Source: Chlorogloeopsis fritschii
GTDB taxonomy: Bacteria > Cyanobacteriota > Cyanobacteriia > Cyanobacteriales > Nostocaceae
Reading direction: 5' to 3' (one strand)
DNA: 64,000 nucleotides
Assembly: GCF_043099315.1 (NCBI RefSeq)
Contig: NZ_CP170746.1
Position numbers and translations under genes: made by a program. A model generated the notes under the pieces. It was not told where the DNA came from, ran no database searches, and was given only the letters and a program-made list of their open reading frames with translations. Below are positions 35,379 to 44,648 of this stretch, piece by piece. Within the stretch, counting starts at the first letter, position 1. Every line of letters begins with the position of its first letter.

Positions 35379-38114
35379 TTAAAACTCCCAACTGATAGAA
35401 CCTATAATTGTAAAGGGTTCGGTTCTTTGAACATATGTCCTACTGAAGGCAAATGCAGCAGCGTCAATATCAAAGACATTACGCACATTAATCGCTGCAT
35501 TAAAACCATCTCTCCGGTAATAAAGCGCCGCATCGGTACGGAAGTAATCGTCTAATTCAAACGAATTATCCAAATCACCTTGCCGCGCACCCACATAAAA
35601 CAGCCCCAAACCAAATCCCAAACCTTTCAAATCGCCCTTCTGAATTTCATAGGTTGTCCAAAGACTGGCTTGATTCTCTGGCACGTTTGCCAATCGATTG
35701 CCAACCGGGAAAGCCTCATCTTCAGTAATTTCTGCATTGGTATAGGCGTAGGCAACTGTCACTTTCCATCCAGGCAAAATCTCACCTGTAATATCTAACT
35801 CAATTCCTCGGCTGCGTTGCTCCCCGGTTTGAATCGAACGTACAGGGTTAATGGGATCGGATGTGACAACGGTTGTGAGAACATTTGTCTTGGTGAGTTG
35901 GTAGGCTGCTAACGTTGCTGAAAGCCTGCCGTCTAGAAAATCGGTTTTAACACCAATTTCATATTGAGTTCCCCTCGTCGGATCAAATTTGACATCCGGA
36001 TTCACATTATCAAATCCAGAGATAGGGTAAAAAGACCTAGTGTAGCTAGCATAGAGAGAAACTTCTTTGCTGGGCTGATATACTAAACCGACACGGGGGC
36101 TGAAGGCACCATCATTCTGTGTTGGAAAAACAACTACGTCTCCGCCTATATTGACATCTGCTTCAAAGTCAGTTGAAACCCAATCATAGCGACCACCGAT
36201 CAGTAATTTTAGATTATCACTGAAAGCGATCTGATCCTGGAGGTAGATTCCATAAGAGCGTCTCACGAAATCAAAGTCAGAGAATGTACTACGTGTCGAA
36301 AATGTGGGCGTTGAGAGATTGTAATTTGGATTGCGGATATCTAGAGGAGGTAGAGTTGTATCGGCATTGATGCGATCGCCAACATTACTAAAGCGGTTAA
36401 AATCAAAACCCGCTAAAATCTGGTGAGAAATCGATCCGGTATTAAACTTCCCAAGCAAATCGATCTGTCCAAAATAGTTGTTTCTCTGAAATTGAGCTCT
36501 GGAAACATCGAATCCCTCCAAAAAGCGATCATCTGTGAGTGTAAAACCCGTAGCTCCATCTTCTGCAAAACTAGTCAGACTGACAGCAACATTATTCCGA
36601 ATCTGCCAGCGATCGCTAAACTTGTGGTTGAGGATGTAGCCAAATTTTTGAGAGGTGGCATCGACCGACTGTAAACTAGGATAGTATGTGGCAAAGTTGC
36701 GGGGTGTTAAACTGCCATCGCTTAGAAACACAGCAGTAGAAAGACCAGCAGCAGGATCGGCAAAAAAGTGAGTGTACTCATAGTAAAGATCTAGATTTGT
36801 CCGATCTCCCAATTTAAAAGTGATGGAGGGTGCGATCGTTATCAGTCTTGTGTCGGAAAAACCTTGAAAATCACTTGAACCTTGATAGCTAGCAATCAAC
36901 CGATAAAGCACTGTTTTATCAGTATTCAAAGGCCCTGATAAATCGATGCTGGGCTGATAAAATCCATAATTTCCTGCCTCAAACCCAAGCCTGTAATAAG
37001 GTTCACTCAGGGGTTGTTTTGTGACTGTGTTGACAATCCCACCCGGCTCCCCAGCTCCAAACAAAACTGAGGCTGGGCCTTTGAGAACTTCCACTCGCTC
37101 GATTGTTCCAATGGGCGTCAGAGTATAGAAATCACCATCTGGCAAACCATTTCGGAAATTTACAGTGCCTGAACCCGCCTGGTCAAATCCTCTGATAATT
37201 TTGAATGTAATCGGCGCACCACCATAGATTCTAGCACCACTAGCTACACCGCTGACTGTTTCCAACGCCTCAGTTACAGTTCTGACGTTGCGATCTTCTA
37301 GCACTTGTCGCGGCACTACCTGAATCGATTGGGGAATATCACGAATTGGCGTGTCAGTTCTGGTGGCAGTTGACGCATTTGCCACGTTATACCCATCTTG
37401 CTCTCCCGTTACCACTAACTCAATCGGCTCATCTGGCTGTGCTGCTGGTTCCTCTTGGGTTGGCACCTCACTTGTTGGCTGTTCTTCTGCTGGCGGTGTT
37501 TGGGGTGGCTGCGTTGCCACTTCCGCAGATGTTACCTCAAAAACCAGCCCTACATTATCATCAAATAACTCAACCGTGGGCAGTGCCTTCTCACCTACCA
37601 CTGTCACTCGCACAGTTCTTGTGTCAATATTATTAACTACTATCTCAATAATTCCCGCAATTGGTTTGGAGGAACGGAATATAAAAACCTCCCCTGAAGG
37701 TAATTGCAACTGTGCGCCAGGTACATCGGCGATAAAATTGTTACCACTACTGCGATTGGTGACTTGCAGTTGCTCTCCAAGAGATGTTTCTAAAATCACC
37801 TCCACACCTTTGTCAGTAAGATTAGCTTTCACCCCTGTGATTTGTATAATTGTCGGTGTCGGTGTGGTTTGTGGTGTGGGTGACTGTACTAGTAATTGTT
37901 GAGCGCTGGTGATAGGAATTTCTAACTCACTCAGTTGGGGAACTTTGGAACCTGGCTCCTGTTGTAGAGTTGGAGAGGTGACATATGTGGATTTATTTTC
38001 TTCACCCTCTGATTTTTCCGCCCATCCAGGCTGAATAGCAACAATACTTAAAAATCCTGATAGACTAATTACCAGCCACAAACGAATATCGATATATAAC
38101 TGCCAACCCTTCAT
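35379..38114 (-). CDS. TonB-dependent siderophore receptor with N-terminal AMIN domain
   Basis: A 911-residue outer-membrane receptor. After a signal peptide there is an AMIN domain (ITGVKANLTDKGVEVILETS to VTVVGEKALPTVELFDDNVG, about 90-195) and a proline-rich linker. Then come the plug (TRTDTPIRDIPQSIQVVPRQ...VEVLKGPASVLFGAGEPGG) and a 22-strand barrel ending with a terminal Phe (GSISWEF). AMIN binds peptidoglycan and is common in cyanobacterial siderophore receptors. It imports ferric siderophore (schizokinen- or hydroxamate-like ligands are typical, but the ligand is not determinable here). Confidence 0.92.
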   Translation of the reverse strand: MKGWQLYIDIRLWLVISLSGFLSIVAIQPGWAEKSEGEENKSTYVTSPTLQQEPGSKVPQLSELEIPITSAQQLLVQSPTPQTTPTPTIIQITGVKANLTDKGVEVILETSLGEQLQVTNRSSGNNFIADVPGAQLQLPSGEVFIFRSSKPIAGIIEIVVNNIDTRTVRVTVVGEKALPTVELFDDNVGLVFEVTSAEVATQPPQTPPAEEQPTSEVPTQEEPAAQPDEPIELVVTGEQDGYNVANASTATRTDTPIRDIPQSIQVVPRQVLEDRNVRTVTEALETVSGVASGARIYGGAPITFKIIRGFDQAGSGTVNFRNGLPDGDFYTLTPIGTIERVEVLKGPASVLFGAGEPGGIVNTVTKQPLSEPYYRLGFEAGNYGFYQPSIDLSGPLNTDKTVLYRLIASYQGSSDFQGFSDTRLITIAPSITFKLGDRTNLDLYYEYTHFFADPAAGLSTAVFLSDGSLTPRNFATYYPSLQSVDATSQKFGYILNHKFSDRWQIRNNVAVSLTSFAEDGATGFTLTDDRFLEGFDVSRAQFQRNNYFGQIDLLGKFNTGSISHQILAGFDFNRFSNVGDRINADTTLPPLDIRNPNYNLSTPTFSTRSTFSDFDFVRRSYGIYLQDQIAFSDNLKLLIGGRYDWVSTDFEADVNIGGDVVVFPTQNDGAFSPRVGLVYQPSKEVSLYASYTRSFYPISGFDNVNPDVKFDPTRGTQYEIGVKTDFLDGRLSATLAAYQLTKTNVLTTVVTSDPINPVRSIQTGEQRSRGIELDITGEILPGWKVTVAYAYTNAEITEDEAFPVGNRLANVPENQASLWTTYEIQKGDLKGLGFGLGLFYVGARQGDLDNSFELDDYFRTDAALYYRRDGFNAAINVRNVFDIDAAAFAFSRTYVQRTEPFTIIGSISWEF

Positions 38115-38272
38115 AACAGCTCCTCAAAATAACTCCCACACTTGAAGCAAAATACAAAAATTCCTCAACCTGCTGAAAAAGCTGGCTTAGAAAAATTTGT
38201 TTACCTGGGATTATTGAAAATAGTTCTTATTTATTTGGTAAAACAGAGTATATAAAAGAGCTAGCAATTAAA

Positions 38273-38309
38273 TCTACTCACAAAGGGTATCTCATCTACT
38301 CACAAAGGG
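38273..38309. promoter_or_regulatory. Direct repeat upstream of TonB receptor, possible regulator site
   Basis: TCTACTCACAAAGGG occurs twice, 22 bases apart (38273-38287 and 38295-38309), just past the stop codon of the AraC regulator and about 160-195 bases before the receptor start. AraC/PchR regulators bind direct repeats with about two helical turns between starts, which fits. Confidence 0.45.
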
Positions 38310-38311
38310 CA

Positions 38312-39292
38312 TTACGCTATTTTATTACCTGTTAAACACTGCCTGGGTGTGATGCAGAACCGACGCTTAAAGGCAGCAGCAAAGTGTCCTGGGTTAGAAT
38401 AACCAACTTGATTAGCTACTTCGGTAACGGTAATATTTCCTTGTCGCAGTAACTTTTCTGCATACTCCATGCGTCTATCAGTTAGGTAGCCAAATACTGT
38501 TGTGCCAAAAAGTTCCGGAAATCCGCGTTTGAGGGTGCGAGGGCTTACCCCTACCATCGTGGCTAATTCTAATACTGATGGGGGATTTTCCAAACGAGAG
38601 AGTAGAATTTCCCTTGCGTGATGAAGTTGGGTGATGGTTTTAGACTTTAGGCGTGGTGGTGGCAACTTTTTATCATCTGCAATCAGTGGAGCTAGCTGTA
38701 ATGCCATCAATTCCAACACCTTACCCTGTAAATATACCTGTTTTGTGATGCCAGAAAAGGGACAATTTATAATTTGCTGTGCTACTCCCTGGATTGCTGG
38801 AGTCGTTTTCAGATAAAGTAGCTTCTGCCAATCATTATCCCGTGCAAGCATTTTTAACTGAGGAAGTATTTCTCCATCTTCTCCAAAGAAAAAATTTGCC
38901 AACATTGAGGGTGGCATCAAAATTTGAACGCCTAAAATATGTTGAAATTTCTCAGTCTCCTCAGTCATTTGAGGTTGAATCCCACCACCAGAAATGAGTG
39001 TGTATCCTTCCCCAAACGTTCCGTAGTCGCTTTTCCTTTTTCCTGAAAGTAGAACATTAAAATGTAAGGGATGTTCGGCAACAGGTACTTGACAACGGAC
39101 ATCATCGTGATATTGCCAATCATCAATTGAAAGCCAGAGATTTGGATATACCTCAATCTCTCTGACACAGCCTTTGCCTAATTGTCTAGATATTTGAGAA
39201 ATACTTTCAAATTTTTCTACATTTTGCAAGCTTTGATGTTCAGCTTCTTCGTGTAGCTCATCTTGTTCTTTCAGTGTTAAAGTAATGGTCAT
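38312..39292 (-). CDS. AraC-family regulator, PchR-like
   Basis: A 326-residue regulator. The C-terminal 100 residues hold the double helix-turn-helix of AraC (VLELATMVGVSPRTLKRGFP and VTEVANQVGYSNPGHFAAAF, then KRRFCITPRQC). The N-terminus is a ligand-sensing region of the PchR type that responds to siderophore in iron-uptake loci. It reads toward the receptor gene, with 197 bases between. MTITLTLKEQDEL at 39292 is preferred as start; an in-frame ATG at 39343 would add a 17-residue leader. Likely activates the receptor and binding-protein genes under iron limitation. Confidence 0.85.
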   Translation of the reverse strand: MTITLTLKEQDELHEEAEHQSLQNVEKFESISQISRQLGKGCVREIEVYPNLWLSIDDWQYHDDVRCQVPVAEHPLHFNVLLSGKRKSDYGTFGEGYTLISGGGIQPQMTEETEKFQHILGVQILMPPSMLANFFFGEDGEILPQLKMLARDNDWQKLLYLKTTPAIQGVAQQIINCPFSGITKQVYLQGKVLELMALQLAPLIADDKKLPPPRLKSKTITQLHHAREILLSRLENPPSVLELATMVGVSPRTLKRGFPELFGTTVFGYLTDRRMEYAEKLLRQGNITVTEVANQVGYSNPGHFAAAFKRRFCITPRQCLTGNKIA

Positions 39293-39453
39293 TGCTTGTG
39301 TTACGTCACTTTGGTATCTTAAACAGATGATAAAGTTTTTCAATTAAAAAGGGAATACTCATACGCGATCGCACACCATATTGCAAATATATCCGCTTTG
39401 TAGTTTCGGGATAAACTAATGTCTGCAATTTAATTTAGCAACGCCGATTGTCA

Positions 39454-40419
39454 ATGTTAAAGCCTAACTCTGTTACTTTCGCCGACATCGAAACTGCTGG
39501 CAAGCGTCTTGCTAGTGTTGCTCACCGTACCCCGGTTCTCACCTCAACAACCGTCAACCAGCGTACCAATAGCCAAGTCTTTTTCAAGTGCGAAAATTTT
39601 CAACGCACGGGTTCTTTTAAACTTCGCGGCGCATACAATGCGCTTTTTCAACTACCAGAAGAACAAAAACAAAAAGGCGTTGTGACTTTTTCATCGGGGA
39701 ATCATGCCCAAGCGATCGCTCTTTCTGGAAAATTATTAAATATTCCCACTACTATTGTCATGCCAGATGATGCCCCCACCGTTAAGCAAGCAGCTACTCG
39801 TGGTTACGGTGCTGAAGTAATTTTGTACAATCGCCAAAAAACAAATAGAGAAGAATTAGCCCAAACTTTAGCACAGGAAAGGGGTTTAACTATGATTCCC
39901 CCTTACGACCATCCTCATATAATAGCGGGGCAGGGTACAGCAGCCAAAGAACTAATTGAAGAAATTGGTGAACTAGACTTACTGTTAGTGTGTTGCGGGG
40001 GTGGAGGGTTACTTGCCGGTAGTGCGATCGCCGCCAAAGCCCTATTGCCCAATAGTAAAGTAATAGGAGTAGAACCGGAATGCGCCGACGATGCTACTCG
40101 TTCCTTTTACAGCAAAACTCTGCATATCGTAAATAATCCGGATACGATCGCTGATGGTGTGCGTACTCCCAGTTTGGGTACAATTACTTTTCCCTTGGTA
40201 TTGCAATATGTAGATGAGATGGTGACGGTATCCGAGGAAGCAATTATTCGCACCATGTTCTTTTTGTGGGAACGTTTAAAAATAGTAGTGGAACCTACAG
40301 GAGCCTTAGCTGTAGCGGCACTACTTGAAGATGTAGTGAAGGCATCAAATGCGAAAATTGGTGTGATTATTAGCGGTGGGAATGTGGATTTGGTACAAGC
40401 CAGTAAATTGTTTTCTTAA
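39454..40419 (+). CDS. PLP-dependent ammonia-lyase/racemase (threo-3-hydroxyaspartate ammonia-lyase-like)
   Basis: A 321-residue fold-type II PLP enzyme. The Schiff-base lysine is in TGSFKLRGA (Lys56), SSGNHAQA binds the substrate carboxylate, and CCGGGGLLAG holds the cofactor phosphate. Length and sequence suit the serine racemase / threo-3-hydroxyaspartate ammonia-lyase group, without the regulatory domain of biosynthetic threonine deaminase. It releases ammonia from hydroxy amino acids in the cytosol. ATG 39454 is chosen; the upstream in-frame TTG at 39448 is less likely. Confidence 0.85.
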   Translation: MLKPNSVTFADIETAGKRLASVAHRTPVLTSTTVNQRTNSQVFFKCENFQRTGSFKLRGAYNALFQLPEEQKQKGVVTFSSGNHAQAIALSGKLLNIPTTIVMPDDAPTVKQAATRGYGAEVILYNRQKTNREELAQTLAQERGLTMIPPYDHPHIIAGQGTAAKELIEEIGELDLLLVCCGGGGLLAGSAIAAKALLPNSKVIGVEPECADDATRSFYSKTLHIVNNPDTIADGVRTPSLGTITFPLVLQYVDEMVTVSEEAIIRTMFFLWERLKIVVEPTGALAVAALLEDVVKASNAKIGVIISGGNVDLVQASKLFS

Positions 40420-40508
40420 GATCCGTCTCAAAGTATTGAACCTTTTGATGACACGATAACGTTGGATAATTTACAACGGGAGGTAGCAAACTGTACCCAA
40501 ATGTTGGA

Positions 40509-41057
40509 ATGGAAAATTCTCGCCTAGTCAAAATTAGCAAATACCTGAGCAAACACCTCCGCCACCAACCCGATCGCCTTGGTATTAAACTTGCTCCTGG
40601 TGGCTGGGTTGCGGTTGATGAATTATTAGCAGCTTGTCAAAAACATCAGTTTTCTATCACTCGCGCAGAACTAAATCAAGTTGTTGCCACCAATGATAAA
40701 AAACGCTTTTCTTTTGACTCCACAGGTACATTAATTCGTGCTAATCAAGGACACAGTGTCGAAGTTGATTTGCAACTAGAACCTATTGTTCCTCCTGATG
40801 TACTTTATCACGGCACAGGACACAAAGCTGTTGCATCAATTCTACAAACAGGACTTTGCAAAATGTCGCGCCACCACATCCATTTATCAGCGGATCTTGC
40901 TACAGCAAAAATTGTCGGTGCCAGACATGGAAAACCCGTGGTATTTGCCGTAAATGCGGCAGCAATGCATGAGGCAGGTTACACTTTCTACTGTTCTGAG
41001 AATGGTGTTTGGTTGGTGGATTGCGTGCCACCGGAGTATTTGCAACAGATTGGGTAG
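40509..41057 (+). CDS. kptA: RNA 2'-phosphotransferase, Tpt1/KptA family
   Basis: A 182-residue protein with the KptA core: KISKYLSKHLRHQPDRLGIK, then VDELLAACQKHQFSITRAEL, RFSFDSTGTLIRANQGHSV, YHGTGHKAVASILQTGL and HHIHLSADLATA. KptA transfers an internal RNA 2'-phosphate to NAD+. Bacteria have no known tRNA-splicing phosphate for it to remove, so its natural substrate is unclear. The conserved Arg-His-Arg-Arg catalytic tetrad appears present (RHQ, RANQGHS, RHG). Not obviously in an operon. Confidence 0.9.
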   Translation: MENSRLVKISKYLSKHLRHQPDRLGIKLAPGGWVAVDELLAACQKHQFSITRAELNQVVATNDKKRFSFDSTGTLIRANQGHSVEVDLQLEPIVPPDVLYHGTGHKAVASILQTGLCKMSRHHIHLSADLATAKIVGARHGKPVVFAVNAAAMHEAGYTFYCSENGVWLVDCVPPEYLQQIG

Positions 41058-42537
41058 CGGATGAAAGAGAAACTTTTTTGCCAAAGCTAGCACGAGCTAA
41101 AGTTAATGCAACCATAGATAGATGACAGAAGAACTAATGTCTAAGTTATCAAGGTTAGCTCTAGTAAGTGAATAGTAGAAAAATCTTTGAGCAAAATTGC
41201 TTATTGACAAATGCTGCACAATATTAATTATTGACGAGCTATAAAATACCCTTTCCGAGCAAGGTTTTTCTCGAAAAAAATTTAAATGATTTGCAGTAGA
41301 AGTGTGTAGTTTTTAATCAAATTTTTGATATAGTAAACAGTTAGTAACATTTTTTAATAAATTTCTTTTTTTGGTCGCTCTTTACCTAACTGAAAGTGAC
41401 GGGATTTTGTTTTGAAATTTTAAAAGCGTGCATATATAATTAGAGTCATCTTAGTTTTGACGACAGGCTTGACTCAAATCAACTAAAAGCTCATGGCGAT
41501 CGCCTTATCGCTATTGTTAGCAAACACTCTTAGTTACTTACTTTTAGCCACATCAACTGTTTTAAGTTTCAAATATAGTTGCTAATCCAGGCTTTCAATC
41601 TACTGAATACTTAGTAGATTAGCTAACAATTTTTCTTATCCAGCTTCAAGGGTTCAAGAGTAATGTGCAAGCCATTAGATCCTAACTTAAACGTCAATCT
41701 CGGTTGCAATCTGAAGTGGAAGCCGGGAGATGGACAAGAAGAATATTTCTTTACCCCCGAAAATCTTAGGAGTAGAAGTCGGCAAGAAATTCTGTAAGCA
41801 AAATTTGCTCGGCGAAAAAATTTATTTCTCATATTTCATTCTCATGCTCTCTTGAGATAAGCCATCAATTGGTGTTTATGATGATGGTTTGATTCTTGGT
41901 GGAATAAAGATTAGGGTTTTGTCTTTTATTGATAAAACCTCAGTTGATGTTGCTTGTGATTGTATTTAATTACTTCTTCATCTGTCTAAAGAATGAAATT
42001 TAAACACGGTATAACTTACCAAATATTGCTGAAATTTTTGGTACACATTTGGTAAATTAATGTTATGTTTAGAAATGTAAAATTCAGGATACGCATTGAG
42101 CAATTTAGTTGATTGCTCTTAGTTTTTGCGAGCAATTTCCAACTCTCGTGAAAACTTATGCTTGCAGTTTTGCTTGGGAAGTATGGCTCCTTACTAGAGG
42201 AATAGTGTGAAATATATATGCACTTGAGAAGTAAAATAAGTTTTGGAATTTAGTCAAGACTTACACAATTACTACTGAGCTATACAGAACACAAAATTTG
42301 CTCTAACAAAGCTCTGGTTAAGTGTACGAATATATATCATGCCAACTTCTTAAGAGAAATACATAGTCCTGCTTGCTTTAACAATAGACTTTTTGTGAGA
42401 GCAGATGCAAGGTGGATTTAGGTTAGAATTGTGAGCCATAAATTCGCGAATGTAGAGAAGATAAATCTCTGTAGAACCCTCATAAATATTAGGGTTACAA
42501 GAAAGAGTTCGATTTTCAATTACTAAGGACAAAAATC
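41058..42537. other. 1.5-kb non-coding stretch upstream of the MAA cluster
   Basis: No gene of usual size. It holds a hairpin (AATCTACT-GAATACTT-AGTAGATT at 41597-41620) and an inverted repeat TTACCAAAT / ATTTGGTAA at 42016-42055. Further motifs are a GGTGATTAG-like AT-rich promoter region and a 44-codon ORF at 41663. The long, AT-rich, repeat-poor block could carry regulation of mysA, for example UV-responsive control, but no known site was recognised. Confidence 0.5.
41663..41797 (+). CDS. Possible 44-residue small protein
   Basis: Open frame MCKPLDPNLNVNLGCNLKWK, then PGDGQEEYFFTPENLRSRSR and a short end. Composition looks protein-like and unlike chance AT-rich translation. GGGTTCAAGAG before the ATG is not a strong ribosome-binding site. 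Could be a short regulatory or leader peptide, or a relic. Confidence 0.25.
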   Translation: MCKPLDPNLNVNLGCNLKWKPGDGQEEYFFTPENLRSRSRQEIL

Positions 42538-43779
42538 ATGAGTATCGTTCAGGCAAAGCTAGAAGCTACTGAATCTGCTTTTCATGTTGAAGGTTACGAA
42601 AAGATTGAATATAGCCTCGTTTATGTGGATGGAGTCTTCAATCTCCAAAATTCAGAACTTGCAGAGTGTTATAAAAACTTTGGGCGCTGTTTAGCTGTTG
42701 TAGATGCCAATGTTTATAACTTCTACAGCAGCAAAATGCAGGAATATTTCGAGTATTACGGCATTGAACTCACGGTTTTTCCGATTACTATCACCGAACC
42801 AAACAAGACTATTCACTCTTTCGAGAAAATAATAGATGCTTTTGCAGAGTTCAGGCTAGTTCGCAAAGAGCCTGTACTTGTGATTGGTGGCGGACTAATT
42901 ACAGATGTAGCTGGTTTTGCTTGTTCAGCTTACCGTCGCAGTTCTAATTACATTCGCATTCCTACAACTCTCATCGGTTTGATTGATGCCAGTGTGGCTA
43001 TCAAGGTTGCAGTGAATCATAAAAAGCTCAAAAACCGTCTTGGTGCATATCATGCTTCCAAAAAAGTATTACTTGACTTCTCCTTCCTGCGTACCTTACC
43101 CACAGATCAAGTACGCAATGGCATGGCAGAGCTAGTAAAAATTGCTGTGGTTGCGAACAAAGAAGTTTTTGAGTTGTTAGAGGAGCATGGAAAAGATTTG
43201 CTCGATACCCACTTTGGGCATCTTGACGCGACAGAAGAAATTAAGGAAGTAGCTCATAAACTTACCTACGAAGCAATCAAGACCATGCTAGAGTTAGAAG
43301 TCCCTAACTTGCATGAATTAGATCTTGATAGAGTCATTGCTTACGGTCATACTTGGAGTCCAACCTTAGAACTTGCACCCCGCGTACCCATCTTCCACGG
43401 TCATGCAGTTAATATAGATATGGCTTTATCTGCCACGATCGCTGCCAAAAGAGGTTATATCACAACCCAAGAACGCGATCGCATCCTGGGATTGATGAGC
43501 CGTTTAGGACTTGCCCTCGATCATCCCCTTCTAGATGAAGAACTGTTGTGGCGTGCTACCCAATCCATCACCTTAACAAGAGATGGTAAGCTACGTGCCG
43601 CCATGCCCAAACCGATTGGTTCTTGCTTGTTTGTCAATGACTTAACTCGTGAAGAATTAGCCACAGCTTTGGCTGAACACAGGCAACTGTGTACAACCTA
43701 TCCCCGTGGTGGTGATGGCATAGATGTATATCCAGTCCAATATCAGCCAGAACCAGAACTTGTGGGGAGTGAAAAATAA
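42538..43779 (+). CDS. mysA: Dimethyl 4-deoxygadusol synthase (MysA)
   Basis: A 413-residue sugar-phosphate cyclase of the dehydroquinate-synthase superfamily. It converts sedoheptulose 7-phosphate to the desmethyl-4-deoxygadusol precursor, the first step of mycosporine-like amino acid synthesis. NAD+-binding VIGGGLITDVAG, metal-binding residues (MAELVKIAVVANKEVFELLE; YGHTWSP; FHGHAVNIDM) and length all match. The stop overlaps the mysB start by one base, so mysA and mysB are translationally coupled. The product is cytosolic. Confidence 0.93.
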   Translation: MSIVQAKLEATESAFHVEGYEKIEYSLVYVDGVFNLQNSELAECYKNFGRCLAVVDANVYNFYSSKMQEYFEYYGIELTVFPITITEPNKTIHSFEKIIDAFAEFRLVRKEPVLVIGGGLITDVAGFACSAYRRSSNYIRIPTTLIGLIDASVAIKVAVNHKKLKNRLGAYHASKKVLLDFSFLRTLPTDQVRNGMAELVKIAVVANKEVFELLEEHGKDLLDTHFGHLDATEEIKEVAHKLTYEAIKTMLELEVPNLHELDLDRVIAYGHTWSPTLELAPRVPIFHGHAVNIDMALSATIAAKRGYITTQERDRILGLMSRLGLALDHPLLDEELLWRATQSITLTRDGKLRAAMPKPIGSCLFVNDLTREELATALAEHRQLCTTYPRGGDGIDVYPVQYQPEPELVGSEK

Positions 43780-44618
43780 TGACTAATGTTGTAGAAAAAC
43801 CCACCGCCAGACCTGTAACACCTGTAGGAATTCTGGCACAGCAGCTAGAAAGCATAGTCAAGAAACTCGATCAACTTCCAGACTTGCCTGCCGATGTTAA
43901 AGAAAACCTCAATCAGGCATGGTTATTGGCAGCAGGCTTAGATCCGTACTTAGAAGAATATACCACCGATGAATCACCTGCCCTAGCTGCTCTAGCACAG
44001 AAAACTGCCCATGAAGCTTGGACACAGCGCTTCAGTGAAGGAGCAACAGTACGTCAGCTAGAACAGGAAATGCTTTCCGGACACGTGGAAGGGCAAACCC
44101 TAAAAATGTTTCTTCACATGACGAAAGCAAAAAGAGTGCTAGAAATCGGTATGTTTACTGGTTATTCTGCACTGGCAATGGCAGAAGCACTACCAAGCGA
44201 TGGAGAATTGGTAGCTTGTGAGGTAGATCCGTATACAGCAGAGTTTGCTCAAGCAGCATTTAGTCAATCTTCCCACGGGAGGAAAATTCGTGTCGAACTG
44301 GGTGTAGCCCTGGAAACCCTAGATAAATTGGCTGCGGCTGGAGAGACATTTGACTTTGTGTTCATAGACGCTGATAAGCGAGAATACGTGGAGTATTTTC
44401 ACACCTTGTTGGATAAGAATTTGTTAGTTCCAGAAGGTTTTATCTGCGTAGACAACACCCTTCTACAAGGACAGGTATATCTTCCTGCCAAAGAACAAAC
44501 TCCTAACGGTGTAGCAATTGCTGAATTTAACCGTATCGTTGCTGCCGACTCTCGTGTTGAACAAGTGCTATTACCTTTGCGTGATGGCTTGACTATTATT
44601 CGACGCTTACCTACCTAG
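43779..44618 (+). CDS. mysB: O-methyltransferase MysB
   Basis: A 279-residue class I SAM-dependent O-methyltransferase. The SAM-binding motif is VLEIGMFTGYSALAMAEALP, the metal-site residues follow (FDFVFIDADKREYVEYFHTL, then LICVDNTL-like FICVDNTLLQG), and the N-terminal 70 residues form a helical cap. It methylates the MysA product to give 4-deoxygadusol. It lies inside the mysABC operon with a 1-base overlap upstream and 30 bases to mysC. Length and order match the Nostocales pathway. Confidence 0.93.
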   Translation: MTNVVEKPTARPVTPVGILAQQLESIVKKLDQLPDLPADVKENLNQAWLLAAGLDPYLEEYTTDESPALAALAQKTAHEAWTQRFSEGATVRQLEQEMLSGHVEGQTLKMFLHMTKAKRVLEIGMFTGYSALAMAEALPSDGELVACEVDPYTAEFAQAAFSQSSHGRKIRVELGVALETLDKLAAAGETFDFVFIDADKREYVEYFHTLLDKNLLVPEGFICVDNTLLQGQVYLPAKEQTPNGVAIAEFNRIVAADSRVEQVLLPLRDGLTIIRRLPT

Positions 44619-44648
44619 TTCATCAACTTGCTTGAGCCTCACACGCCT

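Noticed and set aside
37351..37902. Open frame of 183 codons on the plus strand inside the TonB receptor
   Set aside because: Antisense to a well-supported receptor gene; Cys-, Ser- and Thr-rich translation with no family or ribosome-binding site.
38115..38272. Fur box before the TonB receptor
   Set aside because: Only loose AT-rich similarity (GAAAATAGTTCTTATTT); no convincing 19-bp dyad.
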